Source: Mycolicibacterium alvei (GTDB lineage Bacteria > Actinomycetota > Actinomycetes > Mycobacteriales > Mycobacteriaceae). Taken from it: a DNA stretch of 64,000 nucleotides. The notes beneath the pieces were generated by a model. The model had not been told where the DNA came from and did not search any database. It was given only the letters and a program-made list of their open reading frames with translations. The position numbers were made by a program, and so were the translations under genes. The stretch is from the NCBI RefSeq assembly GCF_010727325.1, contig NZ_AP022565.1, positions 5,208,001 through 5,272,000 of the forward strand, given 5' to 3'. The stretch's first letter is position 1; each line of letters begins with the position of its first letter. This document shows positions 26,824-35,400 of the stretch, in pieces.

Positions 26824-28074
26824 ATGACGATGAACGCCAAGCGCAGGCGGGTGCACGACAAGCTGGCTGCGTTACCGGGGGTGCGGGCGGTTCGCCGCCC
26901 GGTCAGTCCGGGTTCTGACGAGCAGTTCGACCTGTTCTACGTGCGGGCCGGGCGCAAATCGGCGCACCCGGTGGTGATCATCCCGGGCGGCCCCGGCATG
27001 GCATCGATCCAGCCGTACCGCTCGCTGCGCAGGCGTGCAACCGCGGCCGGATGCGACGTGATCATGATCGAGCACCGTGGCGTCGGGATGTCGCGGCACA
27101 CCGATGTGGGTGCAGATCTGCCTCCGGAGGCCATCACCGTCGAGCAGGTGGTCGACGACATCGCGGCGGTCCTGGATGACGCCGGCGCGCACGACGCGGT
27201 GCTGTACGGCACCTCGTACGGAAGCTACATCGCCGCTGGTTTCGGGGTGCGCCATCCGGGCCGGGTCTGCGCGATGGTGCTGGATTCGCCACTGCTGTCT
27301 ACCGCCGATATCGAAGACATGCGCCGCGCAGTTCGCGGGCTGCTGTGGGAGGGGACGGACCCGGAGACCGTGACCCTGGCGCCCAAGGTCCGGCGTCTGG
27401 TGGCCGACGGGGCATTGGCCACCAGGGGCGGAGAACTGGCCGGCCTGTTGTACGGGTTCGGCGGCGCTGCCCTGCTGGACCGCCAACTCGAGTTGTTGCT
27501 GCGAGGGCGGACGGTGGTCTGGTCCGCACTCAACCGGCTCAGCCGGATGTCGACACGAAAAGCGCCGTACCGCAACGAGGTAGATCTCGTCGGGCGGATC
27601 GCCTTCCGCGAGTTGAACTACGCCGGGGTACCCGACGGTCTGCCGCTGGATCCAGCGCTGGAGATGGCCGACATGATCGGCAGTGCGAAGTTCTTCGAAC
27701 CCTTCGAGGCCGAACCTTTCGACCTGCCGGCCGAGTTACCGAACTTTCGCTGGCCCACCGTGGTGCTGTCCGGTGGCCGCGACCTGACCACGCCGCCGGT
27801 CGTTGCCGAGCGGATCGCGGCACTGGTGCCCGAGGCTGTGCTGGTCCGGATGCCGACGGTGGTGCACAGTGTGGTCGATACCAGGGAGCGGGCTGCCTTG
27901 GCGGTGATCCGTGCGGTGCGTGACGGTGTGGCCGAGCAACTTTCGGCCACGGCCGCCGAACTGGACGCCCTGCCCGCACGTCCGGTGATCCGGGTGGCGG
28001 TGTCGGCCGTCGCGGCGGCCACCATCGTGGAGGCAGCGATGCCCGCCGGCAGAACGCGAGGACGGCCTACTTGA
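26824..28074 (+). CDS. Alpha/beta hydrolase, proline iminopeptidase-like
   Basis: A 416-residue serine hydrolase. The oxyanion loop is IIPGGPGMAS, the nucleophile elbow GTSYGSYIA, the acid probably in SGGRDLTTPP and the catalytic His in PTVVHSVVD. These fit the proline iminopeptidase/S33 group. A long cap inserts between the strands. No signal peptide is clear. It starts 25 bases after the subunit IV-like gene, so it may be in the same operon, and ends inside the convergent oppA gene (8-base overlap). The substrate is unknown. Confidence 0.8.
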   Translation: MTMNAKRRRVHDKLAALPGVRAVRRPVSPGSDEQFDLFYVRAGRKSAHPVVIIPGGPGMASIQPYRSLRRRATAAGCDVIMIEHRGVGMSRHTDVGADLPPEAITVEQVVDDIAAVLDDAGAHDAVLYGTSYGSYIAAGFGVRHPGRVCAMVLDSPLLSTADIEDMRRAVRGLLWEGTDPETVTLAPKVRRLVADGALATRGGELAGLLYGFGGAALLDRQLELLLRGRTVVWSALNRLSRMSTRKAPYRNEVDLVGRIAFRELNYAGVPDGLPLDPALEMADMIGSAKFFEPFEAEPFDLPAELPNFRWPTVVLSGGRDLTTPPVVAERIAALVPEAVLVRMPTVVHSVVDTRERAALAVIRAVRDGVAEQLSATAAELDALPARPVIRVAVSAVAAATIVEAAMPAGRTRGRPT

Positions 28075-29758
28075 GGAAACCGACCTTGGTGTAGTCGGTA
28101 TCGGCCAGCCCGGGGGCCCCGAAATTGGCCAGGCTGCTGCGCACCGCGACGTTTCCAGGCGACTGGAACAAGGGGAGGCTGAACACCTCGGCGAACAGCA
28201 TCTGGTCCAGCTCGTTGGCCAGAGCCAGCGCCTTGGACGGGTCCAGCTCCTCCAGCGTCTGCTCGATCTTGGCGTCGATCTCCGGGCTGCCGATCTTGCC
28301 GAAGTTACTGGCGCCGTTCTGCGCGTAGATCTGGGTCAACGAGCTCAGGGGGAAAGCGTCGCCGAGGAACGCGAACTGGGCAATGTCGAAGTCACCCTTG
28401 ATGATGTAGTTGGTGAAGAAACCGGTGCCCGGCTTGGTGTCGAGCTTCAGGTTCACCCCGATCTGGCCGAGCATGTTCTGCGCGATCTGGGCTACCTGCC
28501 GGGTGCTGCCCGCGTCGTAGAACACGTTGCGGATGACGAGTTCCTTGCCGTCTTTCTCCCGGAACTGCCGTCCCGCAGGCACTTTCCAACCCAGCGCGTC
28601 GAGTTCGGCCCTGGCCTTGTCGGGGTCGAAGGCCACCGAGGCGGCGTTGTCCTGGTAACCCTGCTGACCCGCCACGAAGATGTGATTGTTCAGCGGCACC
28701 GGATTGTCGGTGAGACCCCGCTGGGTGATATTGGCGATGGCCTGCCGGTCGATGCCCTTGGCGACGGCACCACGCAGCGCCGGGTCGGCCAGGATCGACC
28801 CGGGCGCGCCGTTGAACGTCAGGTGGTACCAGCTGGCCGACGGTGCCCGCCGGATGCTGATACCCGCGGTCTTACGCGCAATGGTCAGTTCGTCCAGCGA
28901 CGCGGTGCCGGTGGCGTCGATCGTATTGTTCTGCAGTGCCGGTATGCGTGCGGAGTCGTCGAGCACCAGAAAGGTGATCGTGTCCAACAGTGGCGGGGCA
29001 CCCCACCATTTCGGGTTGCGGCTCAACGTGATCCGCTGCGCGCCCCGGTCGATGTCGGATACCAGGAACGGTCCTGCCGACGGTCCGGGCTGGCTGAGTT
29101 GGGCCTTGTTGAACGCCTCGGGAGTGGCGGTCATGCTCTTGGGCAACAGTCGCCCGTTGCCGGCGAACATGCCCTTCCAGTCCGCGTACGGTTTGGCGAA
29201 GGTCATCACGGCCTGTCGGTCGTCCACACCGCGGGTCACCGAGGCCACCCGCTCGCTGCCGCTGGGGGCGGCGATGACGAACGCGGGGTTCTTCCCACTG
29301 TTGGCCTCGGTCTGGGACTTGATGTCCTCCCAGGTGATCGGAGTGCCGTCGGACCAGACTGCCTTGGGGTTGATCGTGTAGGTGACCACCTGGGGGTTGG
29401 TGCCGGTCAGTTCGACGTTGGTGAAGTAGTCGGTGTTCACCGTCGCCGATCCGTCGGCGGCGATCAGGAAGGCGCGGGGCATCGTGGGTCTGGTGAGCGA
29501 GCCGACATCGCCGGTGTTGCCGTCGAGGTGCAGTGGGTTGAAATTCGACGGGAACTCGGTCAACGCCAGGCGCAGGTTGCCGCCCTGACGCAGGTTTGCC
29601 ACGTCCTGGGGGTTGATGTCGTTGGTGGTGCCGACCTCGGCGTTACCGCCCGCCGAGGGGGTTTCCCGGTCGCCACCCGAACACCCGGCCAGGGCCAATG
29701 TGGTGACTGCTGCGACGATGGCGAAACGCTGGAGCTTGAACCCCTTGAACCCGTTCAC
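28067..29758 (-). CDS. oppA: OppA, oligopeptide-binding lipoprotein
   Basis: A 563-residue periplasmic-type solute-binding lipoprotein of the SBP family 5. GTG at 29758 gives a signal with lipobox LALAGC (Cys26). The mature part has the family's pattern (YTINPKAVWSDGTPITWEDI, GPFLVSDIDRGAQRI, ALRGAVAKGIDRQAIANI). It closes the opp operon, in the order B-C-D-A, ten bases after oppD. In M. tuberculosis OppA binds peptides and has been linked to glutathione uptake. The open frame extends upstream into oppD, but that start has no signal peptide. Confidence 0.92.
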   Translation of the reverse strand: MNGFKGFKLQRFAIVAAVTTLALAGCSGGDRETPSAGGNAEVGTTNDINPQDVANLRQGGNLRLALTEFPSNFNPLHLDGNTGDVGSLTRPTMPRAFLIAADGSATVNTDYFTNVELTGTNPQVVTYTINPKAVWSDGTPITWEDIKSQTEANSGKNPAFVIAAPSGSERVASVTRGVDDRQAVMTFAKPYADWKGMFAGNGRLLPKSMTATPEAFNKAQLSQPGPSAGPFLVSDIDRGAQRITLSRNPKWWGAPPLLDTITFLVLDDSARIPALQNNTIDATGTASLDELTIARKTAGISIRRAPSASWYHLTFNGAPGSILADPALRGAVAKGIDRQAIANITQRGLTDNPVPLNNHIFVAGQQGYQDNAASVAFDPDKARAELDALGWKVPAGRQFREKDGKELVIRNVFYDAGSTRQVAQIAQNMLGQIGVNLKLDTKPGTGFFTNYIIKGDFDIAQFAFLGDAFPLSSLTQIYAQNGASNFGKIGSPEIDAKIEQTLEELDPSKALALANELDQMLFAEVFSLPLFQSPGNVAVRSSLANFGAPGLADTDYTKVGFLK

Positions 29759-29768
29759 CCCGTCGATG

Positions 29769-31610
29769 CTAGATGCCTGTGACGGGTTGCGGCACCGCCG
29801 CCAGCAACTTGCGGGTGTACGGGTGCTGCGGGGCGTCGAACACGGCATCGCCGGAACCCTGTTCGACGACCGCGCCCCGATACATCACCGCGACGTCATG
29901 GGCCAGGTGCTTGACCACCGACAAGTCGTGTGACACGAACAGATAGGCCAGCCCGAATCGGTCCTGCAGGTCGAGCAGGAGGTTGATGATCCCGGCCTGG
30001 ATGGAGACGTCGAGCGCGGAGACCGGTTCGTCGAGCGCGATGATCTTGGGCTGCAGGGCCAGGGCGCGGGCGATCCCGATGCGCTGCTTCTGACCGCCGG
30101 AGAATTCGGCTGGGTAGCGGCTCGCGTCCGCGCGCCGCAGGCCCACCAATTCGAGTAGCTCGGCCACCCGCTCGTCGATCCGTGGCTTGTCGAAACCGTT
30201 GGCGGTCAACGGTTCGGCCAACACATCCGACACCGGCAGCCGGGGGTCCAGCGAGGCAACCGGGTCCTGGAACACCACCTGGAGGTCGGTGCGCAGTGCC
30301 CGGCGCGCTCTGCGGCTCAGGTTGGCCACGTCGGAGCCGAGAACTTCGATCGAACCCGATTGCGGTGCAGCCAGATTCAGGATCTGGTGCAGGGTGGTGG
30401 ACTTGCCGGATCCGGACTCGCCGACGATGCCGAGGGTGCGGCCACTGTGCAGGTCGAAGCTGACGTTGTCGACCGCGCGGACCTCGCCGACCTGCCTGCG
30501 CAACACCACGCCCTTGGTCAAGGTGTAGGTCTTGGACAGCTCGCGCACCCGCAGCACCACCGAAGTGTCGGCGGACGGGGTGTCAGCAGTGGCGGTGGCC
30601 GAGTCGGTCACCTGGTAGATCTCGGCGGCGCTGCGCCCGGCGACCTGCTCGGTGCGGATGCAGGCGGCGTGGTGGTCCGGCGCCAACTCGACGAGTTCTG
30701 GCTCGGCGGCCTTACATTCGTCGATCACCAGCGGGCAGCGCGGGGCGAATGGGCAGCCCTGCGGCGTGGTGGTGAGCGAGGGCGGGGCACCGGGGATCGG
30801 CACCAGCCGGGTGCCCTGTGGGGCGTCCAGCCGTGGCACCGAGCCGAGCAGTCCGACGGTGTAGGGCATCCGGGCCTGCTCGTAGAGCCGGGCCACCGGT
30901 GCGTCCTCGACGGCTCGTCCGGCGTACATCACCAGGGCCCGGTCGGCGAACTCGGCCACCACGCCGAGGTCGTGGGTGATGATGAGCACCCCGGCGCCGG
31001 TGACGTCACGCGCGGTCTTGAGCACATCGAGGATCTGGGCCTGCACCGTGACGTCCAGGGCCGTGGTGGGTTCGTCGCAGATCAGCAGATCGGGGTCATT
31101 GGCGATGGCGATGGCGATCACCACACGTTGGCGTTCGCCGCCGGACAGTTCGTGTGGGAAGGCGCGGGCCCGCTGTTCCGGCTGGGCGATACCCACCAGC
31201 TCAAGCAGTTCCACGGCGCGGGTCCGGGCCGCGCGCCGGCCCAGGTTGCGGTTGTGCACCGTGAGGGCCTCGGCGATCTGGTCGCCGACGGTGTAGACGG
31301 GCGTCAGTGCGGACATCGGGTCCTGGAACACCGTGCCGATGGCGTTGCCCCGGACTTGCGAGAGCTCCGGGTCCGACAGCCCGATCAGTTCCTTGCCGCG
31401 CAACTGCACCGATCCGGAAACCTCGGCGAACTCGGGCAGCAGGCCGACCACGGCCATCGCGCTGGCCGATTTCCCGGCGCCGGATTCGCCGACGAGCGCG
31501 ACCACCTCGCCGGCATCCACGTGAAAGTTGAGTCCCCGCACCGCGTGTACCGCGTCGGTGTCGGTGGGGAAGTCGACGGTGAGGTCAGATACTTCGAGCA
31601 GTCGACTCAT
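29769..31610 (-). CDS. oppD: OppD, dual ATPase of the oligopeptide importer
   Basis: A 613-residue fusion of two ABC ATPase domains (OppD-OppF type). First half: Walker [10 protein letters not shown], signature ELSGGERQR, Walker [13 protein letters not shown]. Second half from about residue 350: Walker [10 protein letters not shown], signature EFSGGQKQR, Walker [13 protein letters not shown]. Between them is the oligopeptide/dipeptide C-terminal domain with Cys residues ([15 protein letters not shown]) that in relatives can hold a [4Fe-4S] cluster. Its start overlaps the oppC stop as ATGA. Confidence 0.94.
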   Translation of the reverse strand: MSRLLEVSDLTVDFPTDTDAVHAVRGLNFHVDAGEVVALVGESGAGKSASAMAVVGLLPEFAEVSGSVQLRGKELIGLSDPELSQVRGNAIGTVFQDPMSALTPVYTVGDQIAEALTVHNRNLGRRAARTRAVELLELVGIAQPEQRARAFPHELSGGERQRVVIAIAIANDPDLLICDEPTTALDVTVQAQILDVLKTARDVTGAGVLIITHDLGVVAEFADRALVMYAGRAVEDAPVARLYEQARMPYTVGLLGSVPRLDAPQGTRLVPIPGAPPSLTTTPQGCPFAPRCPLVIDECKAAEPELVELAPDHHAACIRTEQVAGRSAAEIYQVTDSATATADTPSADTSVVLRVRELSKTYTLTKGVVLRRQVGEVRAVDNVSFDLHSGRTLGIVGESGSGKSTTLHQILNLAAPQSGSIEVLGSDVANLSRRARRALRTDLQVVFQDPVASLDPRLPVSDVLAEPLTANGFDKPRIDERVAELLELVGLRRADASRYPAEFSGGQKQRIGIARALALQPKIIALDEPVSALDVSIQAGIINLLLDLQDRFGLAYLFVSHDLSVVKHLAHDVAVMYRGAVVEQGSGDAVFDAPQHPYTRKLLAAVPQPVTGI

Positions 31611-32548
31611 CGGCGCGCCTTCCCGCGACGCCGCCGCAGCCCGCCGCTACCCGGGTCGAGAGCGTCACGCAGACCGTCGCCGACCAGGTTCGCGCACAGG
31701 ATGATCAGCACCAGCACCCCGGCCGGGAACAGAAACACCCAGGGAAACGTCGTGGCGGACTTGGTGCCGTCGGCGATCAGTGTGCCCAGCGAGACGTCGG
31801 GTGCCTGGATGCCGAATCCCAGGTAGCTCAAACCGGTTTCGGCCAGGATCGCCACACCGACGTTGAGGGCGGTGTCGATGATCAGGATGGACGCGACGTT
31901 GGGGAGGATGTGGCGCACGATGATGCGTCCGCTGCTGACCCCCATATATCTTGCGGCCAAAACGAATTCGCGTTCCCGCAGGCTCAGGGTCATTCCGCGC
32001 ACAATGCGTGAGCTGATCATCCAGCTGAACGCCGAGAGCAGCACGATCAGCCAGAACACCCGGTCCGACTGACTCAACCGCGGGGTGACGATGGCGATCA
32101 GGATGAAGCTCGGTACCACCAGCAGCACGTCGACGATCCACATCAGCGTGCGGTCGCGCCAGCCGCCGAAGTAGCCGGCGACCGAGCCGACAGTGGCGGC
32201 GATGACGGTCGAGATGAACGCCACGCACACGCCGATCAACATGGATTTCTGCATGCCGCGCAGGGTCTGGGCGAAAATGTCCTGTCCCAGTGCGTTGGTG
32301 CCGAACCAGTGGTCGATCGACGGCGGCTCCTGCAGCGCGTAATAGTCCAGGTCCGAGTAGTTGTAGGGCAGTACCGACGGCAATGCGTAACAGGCCACGA
32401 ACATGACCACCAGAAGTGCCAGCGACACCACGGCGGGCCAGTTGCGCAGGAACCGGCGGAACACCAGGGTGCGCCGAGTGGCGAATTCCTCGGTGTGCAG
32501 ACCCGAACGGGCTGCGGTGGCCTCTGAGGCAGTGGCGTCCGACGTCAT
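31607..32548 (-). CDS. oppC: OppC, oligopeptide importer permease
   Basis: A 313-residue permease with an N-terminal cytosolic tail, a first helix (about 36-56), the external loop [17 protein letters not shown] and a five-helix permease domain. The coupling motif [19 protein letters not shown] (EAA loop) contacts the ATPase. ATG at 32548 overlaps the oppB stop. The open frame upstream lies within oppB and is not used. Confidence 0.93.
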   Translation of the reverse strand: MTSDATASEATAARSGLHTEEFATRRTLVFRRFLRNWPAVVSLALLVVMFVACYALPSVLPYNYSDLDYYALQEPPSIDHWFGTNALGQDIFAQTLRGMQKSMLIGVCVAFISTVIAATVGSVAGYFGGWRDRTLMWIVDVLLVVPSFILIAIVTPRLSQSDRVFWLIVLLSAFSWMISSRIVRGMTLSLREREFVLAARYMGVSSGRIIVRHILPNVASILIIDTALNVGVAILAETGLSYLGFGIQAPDVSLGTLIADGTKSATTFPWVFLFPAGVLVLIILCANLVGDGLRDALDPGSGGLRRRRGKARR

Positions 32549-33522
32549 GTCACCCTCACCCTGGGATCCAGTACCGCATAGATGACATCGGAGAGCAGAC
32601 CGGCCACCAGGATCACGGTGCCGGTGAACACCGTGATGGCGGCGATGATGTTGGTGTCCTGGGTGGCGATGCCCTGCACGACCCATTCGCCCATGCCGTG
32701 CCAGCCGAAGATCTTCTCGACGAACACCGAACCGGTGACCAAACCGGCCACACCGTAGGCGAACAGGGTGGCCATGGGGATGAGCGCGGTCCGCAGGCCG
32801 TGTTTGAACAGGGCTTGGCGCCGGGTCAGACCCTTGGCCCGTGCCGTGCGGATGAAGTCCTGCCCGAGCACATCGAGCATCGCGTTGCGTTGATACCGGC
32901 TGTAACCGGCGATGGCCATCAGCGCCAGCGTGAAGGTAGGCAATACGAGGTGCTGCAACCGGTCGACGAACTGATCCCAGGCGCCGCCGACGGGCACCGG
33001 CGCGGTTTCCCCGGTGTACTCGAACAGTTGCACGCCCAGTATCGAGTTCACGTTGAGCGCGGCCAGGATCAGCATGTTGGCGATCACGAACGAAGGCGTG
33101 CTGATCACCAGGAGCGACAGCACCGTGATGACCCGGTCGGACAGCCGGTACTGACGGATCGCACCCCAGGCTCCGACCACCACACCGATCACTGCGCCGG
33201 AGATCGCCCCGATGACCAGCAGGCGCAGCGTCACCCCGATGCGTCGCCACAATTCGTCGGAGACCGGCTGCCCGGTCACCGTCGTCCCGAAATCACCCCG
33301 GACCGCCCCGGCGGCCCAGTCCACGTAGCGCAGGGGAATCGGCTTGTCGAGGCCAAGTTCAGCGGCTTTGGCGTCGATCGCAGACTGGGGTGGCCGCGGA
33401 TTGCGCTGTTCCAGGCTGTCGAGGGGTTTGAAGTTCAACGACGTCAGCGTGAACGTCAGGAACGACGCCAGGGCCAGCAACACGATGTAGTTGAGCAGCC
33501 GGCGCGCCAGAAAGCGCGTCAT
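32545..33522 (-). CDS. oppB: OppB, oligopeptide importer permease
   Basis: A 325-residue permease, first gene of the opp operon. The N-terminal helix (MTRFLARRLLNYIVLLAL) is typical of OppB/DppB, followed by a large external loop and the permease domain with the EAA loop QDFIRTARAKGLTRRQALF. ATG at 33522 gives exactly the length I remember for M. tuberculosis OppB. An open frame runs 51 codons further up but is not typical. The promoter must lie in the 161 bases before the small exported protein genes. Confidence 0.93.
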   Translation of the reverse strand: MTRFLARRLLNYIVLLALASFLTFTLTSLNFKPLDSLEQRNPRPPQSAIDAKAAELGLDKPIPLRYVDWAAGAVRGDFGTTVTGQPVSDELWRRIGVTLRLLVIGAISGAVIGVVVGAWGAIRQYRLSDRVITVLSLLVISTPSFVIANMLILAALNVNSILGVQLFEYTGETAPVPVGGAWDQFVDRLQHLVLPTFTLALMAIAGYSRYQRNAMLDVLGQDFIRTARAKGLTRRQALFKHGLRTALIPMATLFAYGVAGLVTGSVFVEKIFGWHGMGEWVVQGIATQDTNIIAAITVFTGTVILVAGLLSDVIYAVLDPRVRVT

Positions 33523-33683
33523 CCGGCTGTCCCTGCCCACGGCTGCATGGGACACAGGGTAAATCAGCGGGGAACCGGAATCCCTCACCGCGACGATGTG
33601 GACTTTCGGCGTGCCCGCGCCCGGTGGTGAACTGGCAGGCGACGCACAGCTCCGGCCGAGAAATCGGGCGTTCACTGAAATAC

Positions 33684-33935
33684 ATGAAGGTCAGCGGACT
33701 GGCGAATATGAGAGTGATCGCTGCGGTCGCCGGTGGTGCGGCAGTGGTGGGGCTGGGCGTCTTCGGAGCGGTCTCGGACGCACACCTGGTGACCCATGCG
33801 GTGGCTTCCGGATCTCACATGAACATCGGTCAGACGAGCACGGAGACGACGCCGCCGACTGCTCCGGCGGTCTCGATGGCAGTACCCGCGATGCGCGGAT
33901 ACACGCCGCCGTCCGGGTTCGCCACCACGCACTGA
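33684..33935 (+). CDS. Small exported protein, tandem family member 1
   Basis: An 83-residue protein with one N-terminal hydrophobic helix (about 8-30) and a Thr/Pro-rich tail TSTETTPPTAPAVS ending in PPSGFATTH. The second member of the tandem ends PSGFATPH. ATG 33684 is chosen; ATG 33708 (MRVIAAVAGG) would also give a signal helix. It is divergent from oppB. The small size, export helix and Pro/Thr tail suggest a cell-surface peptide. I know no function for the family. Confidence 0.65.
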   Translation: MKVSGLANMRVIAAVAGGAAVVGLGVFGAVSDAHLVTHAVASGSHMNIGQTSTETTPPTAPAVSMAVPAMRGYTPPSGFATTH

Positions 33936-34006
33936 GCACCCGGCGCGGCGGGATATCGGTTTTACCTCCGGTCGCAGCGGCTATACGACGCTGCGGAGGT
34001 GAGCGC

Positions 34007-34267
34007 ATGAGTGGCGCGAAGGGAAACAATCAGCGAATTCTCAAATTGATCTCGGCCGGGCTCGGTGCGATCGGTGGGTTAGCCACGGCGGTGTTGGGGG
34101 TAGGCGTGGGCGGTGTCCTGACCGGGGCCCCGCAGCGGGTGGAACCCCCGGCCATCACCACTGGACAGACCGTCACCCCGACGACTCCTCCGACGGCTCC
34201 AGAGACGTCGCAGGCCACGCCGACAGTCTCGGCGACGACGCCGTCCGGGTTTGCCACACCGCACTGA
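34007..34267 (+). CDS. Small exported protein, tandem family member 2
   Basis: An 86-residue protein. A short basic N-terminus precedes a Gly/Leu/Val-rich membrane helix (about 12-38), and the tail reads TVTPTTPPTAPETSQATP and ends SGFATPH. The ATG has a good ribosome site, GGAGGTGAG, at 33994-34002. A hairpin terminator follows 18 bases after its stop. It shares the TTPPTAP and SGFAT words with the first member. Confidence 0.7.
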   Translation: MSGAKGNNQRILKLISAGLGAIGGLATAVLGVGVGGVLTGAPQRVEPPAITTGQTVTPTTPPTAPETSQATPTVSATTPSGFATPH

Positions 34268-34284
34268 CCACGGCTGATTTCGTC

Positions 34285-34310
34285 AACCGGACACCAGCTG
34301 TCCGGTTTTA
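34285..34310 (+). terminator. Intrinsic terminator after small exported protein 2
   Basis: AACCGGACA at 34285-34293 and TGTCCGGTT at 34299-34307 form a perfect 9-bp stem with a five-base loop, followed by a short T run (TTTT at 34306-34309). This is a clear rho-independent terminator by structure. The T run merges with TTTACC, which may be the -35 element for the next gene. Confidence 0.75.
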
Positions 34311-34342
34311 CCCGGCTGGGTCCGACCGGTAGGCAGGTCGGT

Positions 34343-34582
34343 GTGACAGGAGACGAACGCAACAGGTGGACCAAGTACGCGATGGCCGGGGTGGGAGCGC
34401 TCGCACTGGCAACGATGGGCGCGTTCGGCGCGATGGTGGCCGAGGCGCCGAACAACGGAGCAGTGCCGGCGGCCAATGTTGGTGAAACCGTCACGAAGAC
34501 AACAGCTCCCAGTGAGCTCGAAACATCTTTCGCCAAGCCGACGGTGAAGGTGGACCTGCCCGACGGGTACGGCAACGGCTGA
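34343..34582 (+). CDS. Small exported protein, tandem family member 3
   Basis: A 79-residue protein with a polar start, a membrane helix rich in Ala/Gly/Met (about 13-34), then a mature part GETVTKTTAPSELETSFAKP ending in LPDGYGNG. It resembles the two genes before it in size, layout and Thr/Pro tail, but is more diverged. The start is GTG with TAGGCA at 34331-34336 as a possible -10 box so close that the message may be leaderless. The two-component genes follow 64 bases later. Confidence 0.6.
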   Translation: MTGDERNRWTKYAMAGVGALALATMGAFGAMVAEAPNNGAVPAANVGETVTKTTAPSELETSFAKPTVKVDLPDGYGNG

Positions 34583-34595
34583 TCTTCACAGCTGG

Positions 34596-34613
34596 CACAT
34601 AGAAAGCGCTCAG
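34596..34613 (+). promoter_or_regulatory. Candidate response-regulator box before the two-component genes
   Basis: The 18-base stretch starting CACATAGAAAGCGC shares CACATAG-x-A-x-GCGC-xx-AG with the stretch at 37044 before the glycosyltransferase operon. It lies 33 bases upstream of the regulator start. A shared promoter word next to a two-component system is consistent with an autoregulated OmpR-type box. Binding is inferred. Confidence 0.45.
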
Positions 34614-34646
34614 GTCGGGCCTAACGAGCGGGCGAATAATGAGCGG

Positions 34647-35399
34647 GTGAGTCCGACGACCAACGGCACCGATTCCGAGTCCGGGCGCGCAGTCATGCGG
34701 CGTGCCGACGGCAACCCGATCCAGGTCCTGGTAGTCGACGATGAGCCGGTACTGGCCGAACTGGTGTCGATGGCGCTGCGCTACGAGGGTTGGGACATCG
34801 CGACGGCCGGGGACGGTGCGAGTGCGATCGCCGCGGCTCGGGAGAATCCGCCCGATGTGGTCGTCCTCGACGTGATGCTTCCCGACATGAGTGGTCTGGA
34901 CGTGCTGCGCAAGCTGCGCGAGCAGATCCCGGGCCTGCCCTTGCTGCTACTGACCGCCAAGGATTCGGTGGAGGACCGCATCGCGGGCCTCACCGCAGGC
35001 GGTGACGACTACGTCACCAAACCGTTCAGCCTGGAGGAAGTGGTGCTGCGGTTGCGGGCGCTGCTCCGCCGCACGGGTGTGACCAGTGCAGACGGCGGAG
35101 CCAAGATCGTCGTCGGTGACCTCGTGCTCGACGAGGACAGTCACGAGGTGACGCGCGCGGGTGACCTGATCACACTGACGGCGACCGAGTTCGAACTTCT
35201 CCGGTTCATGATGCGCAACGCCAAACGGGTATTGAGCAAGGCCCAGATCCTGGATCGGGTGTGGAGTTACGACTTCGGCGGCCGGTCCAACATCGTCGAA
35301 CTGTACGTCTCGTATCTGCGCAAGAAGATCGACAGCGGACGGGAACCGATGATCCACACGCTGCGCGGTGCGGGTTATGTCCTCCGGCCCGTGCGCTGA
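34647..35399 (+). CDS. OmpR-family response regulator (MprA/TrcR-like)
   Basis: A 250-residue regulator with a receiver domain (LVVDDEPVL, phospho-acceptor Asp75 in VVVLDVMLPD, Lys in YVTKPFSLEE) and a winged-helix DNA-binding domain (LTATEFELLRFMMRN, VELYVSYLRKKID). GTG start at 34647; the first 20 residues are a loose leader before the receiver. The kinase gene follows with one base between. It likely controls the neighbouring small exported proteins and/or the glycosyltransferase pair. Confidence 0.92.
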   Translation: MSPTTNGTDSESGRAVMRRADGNPIQVLVVDDEPVLAELVSMALRYEGWDIATAGDGASAIAAARENPPDVVVLDVMLPDMSGLDVLRKLREQIPGLPLLLLTAKDSVEDRIAGLTAGGDDYVTKPFSLEEVVLRLRALLRRTGVTSADGGAKIVVGDLVLDEDSHEVTRAGDLITLTATEFELLRFMMRNAKRVLSKAQILDRVWSYDFGGRSNIVELYVSYLRKKIDSGREPMIHTLRGAGYVLRPVR

Positions 35400-35400
35400 G

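Noticed and set aside
28067..29848. Longer OppA start at 29848
   Set aside because: It would add 30 residues overlapping oppD and lose the lipoprotein signal.
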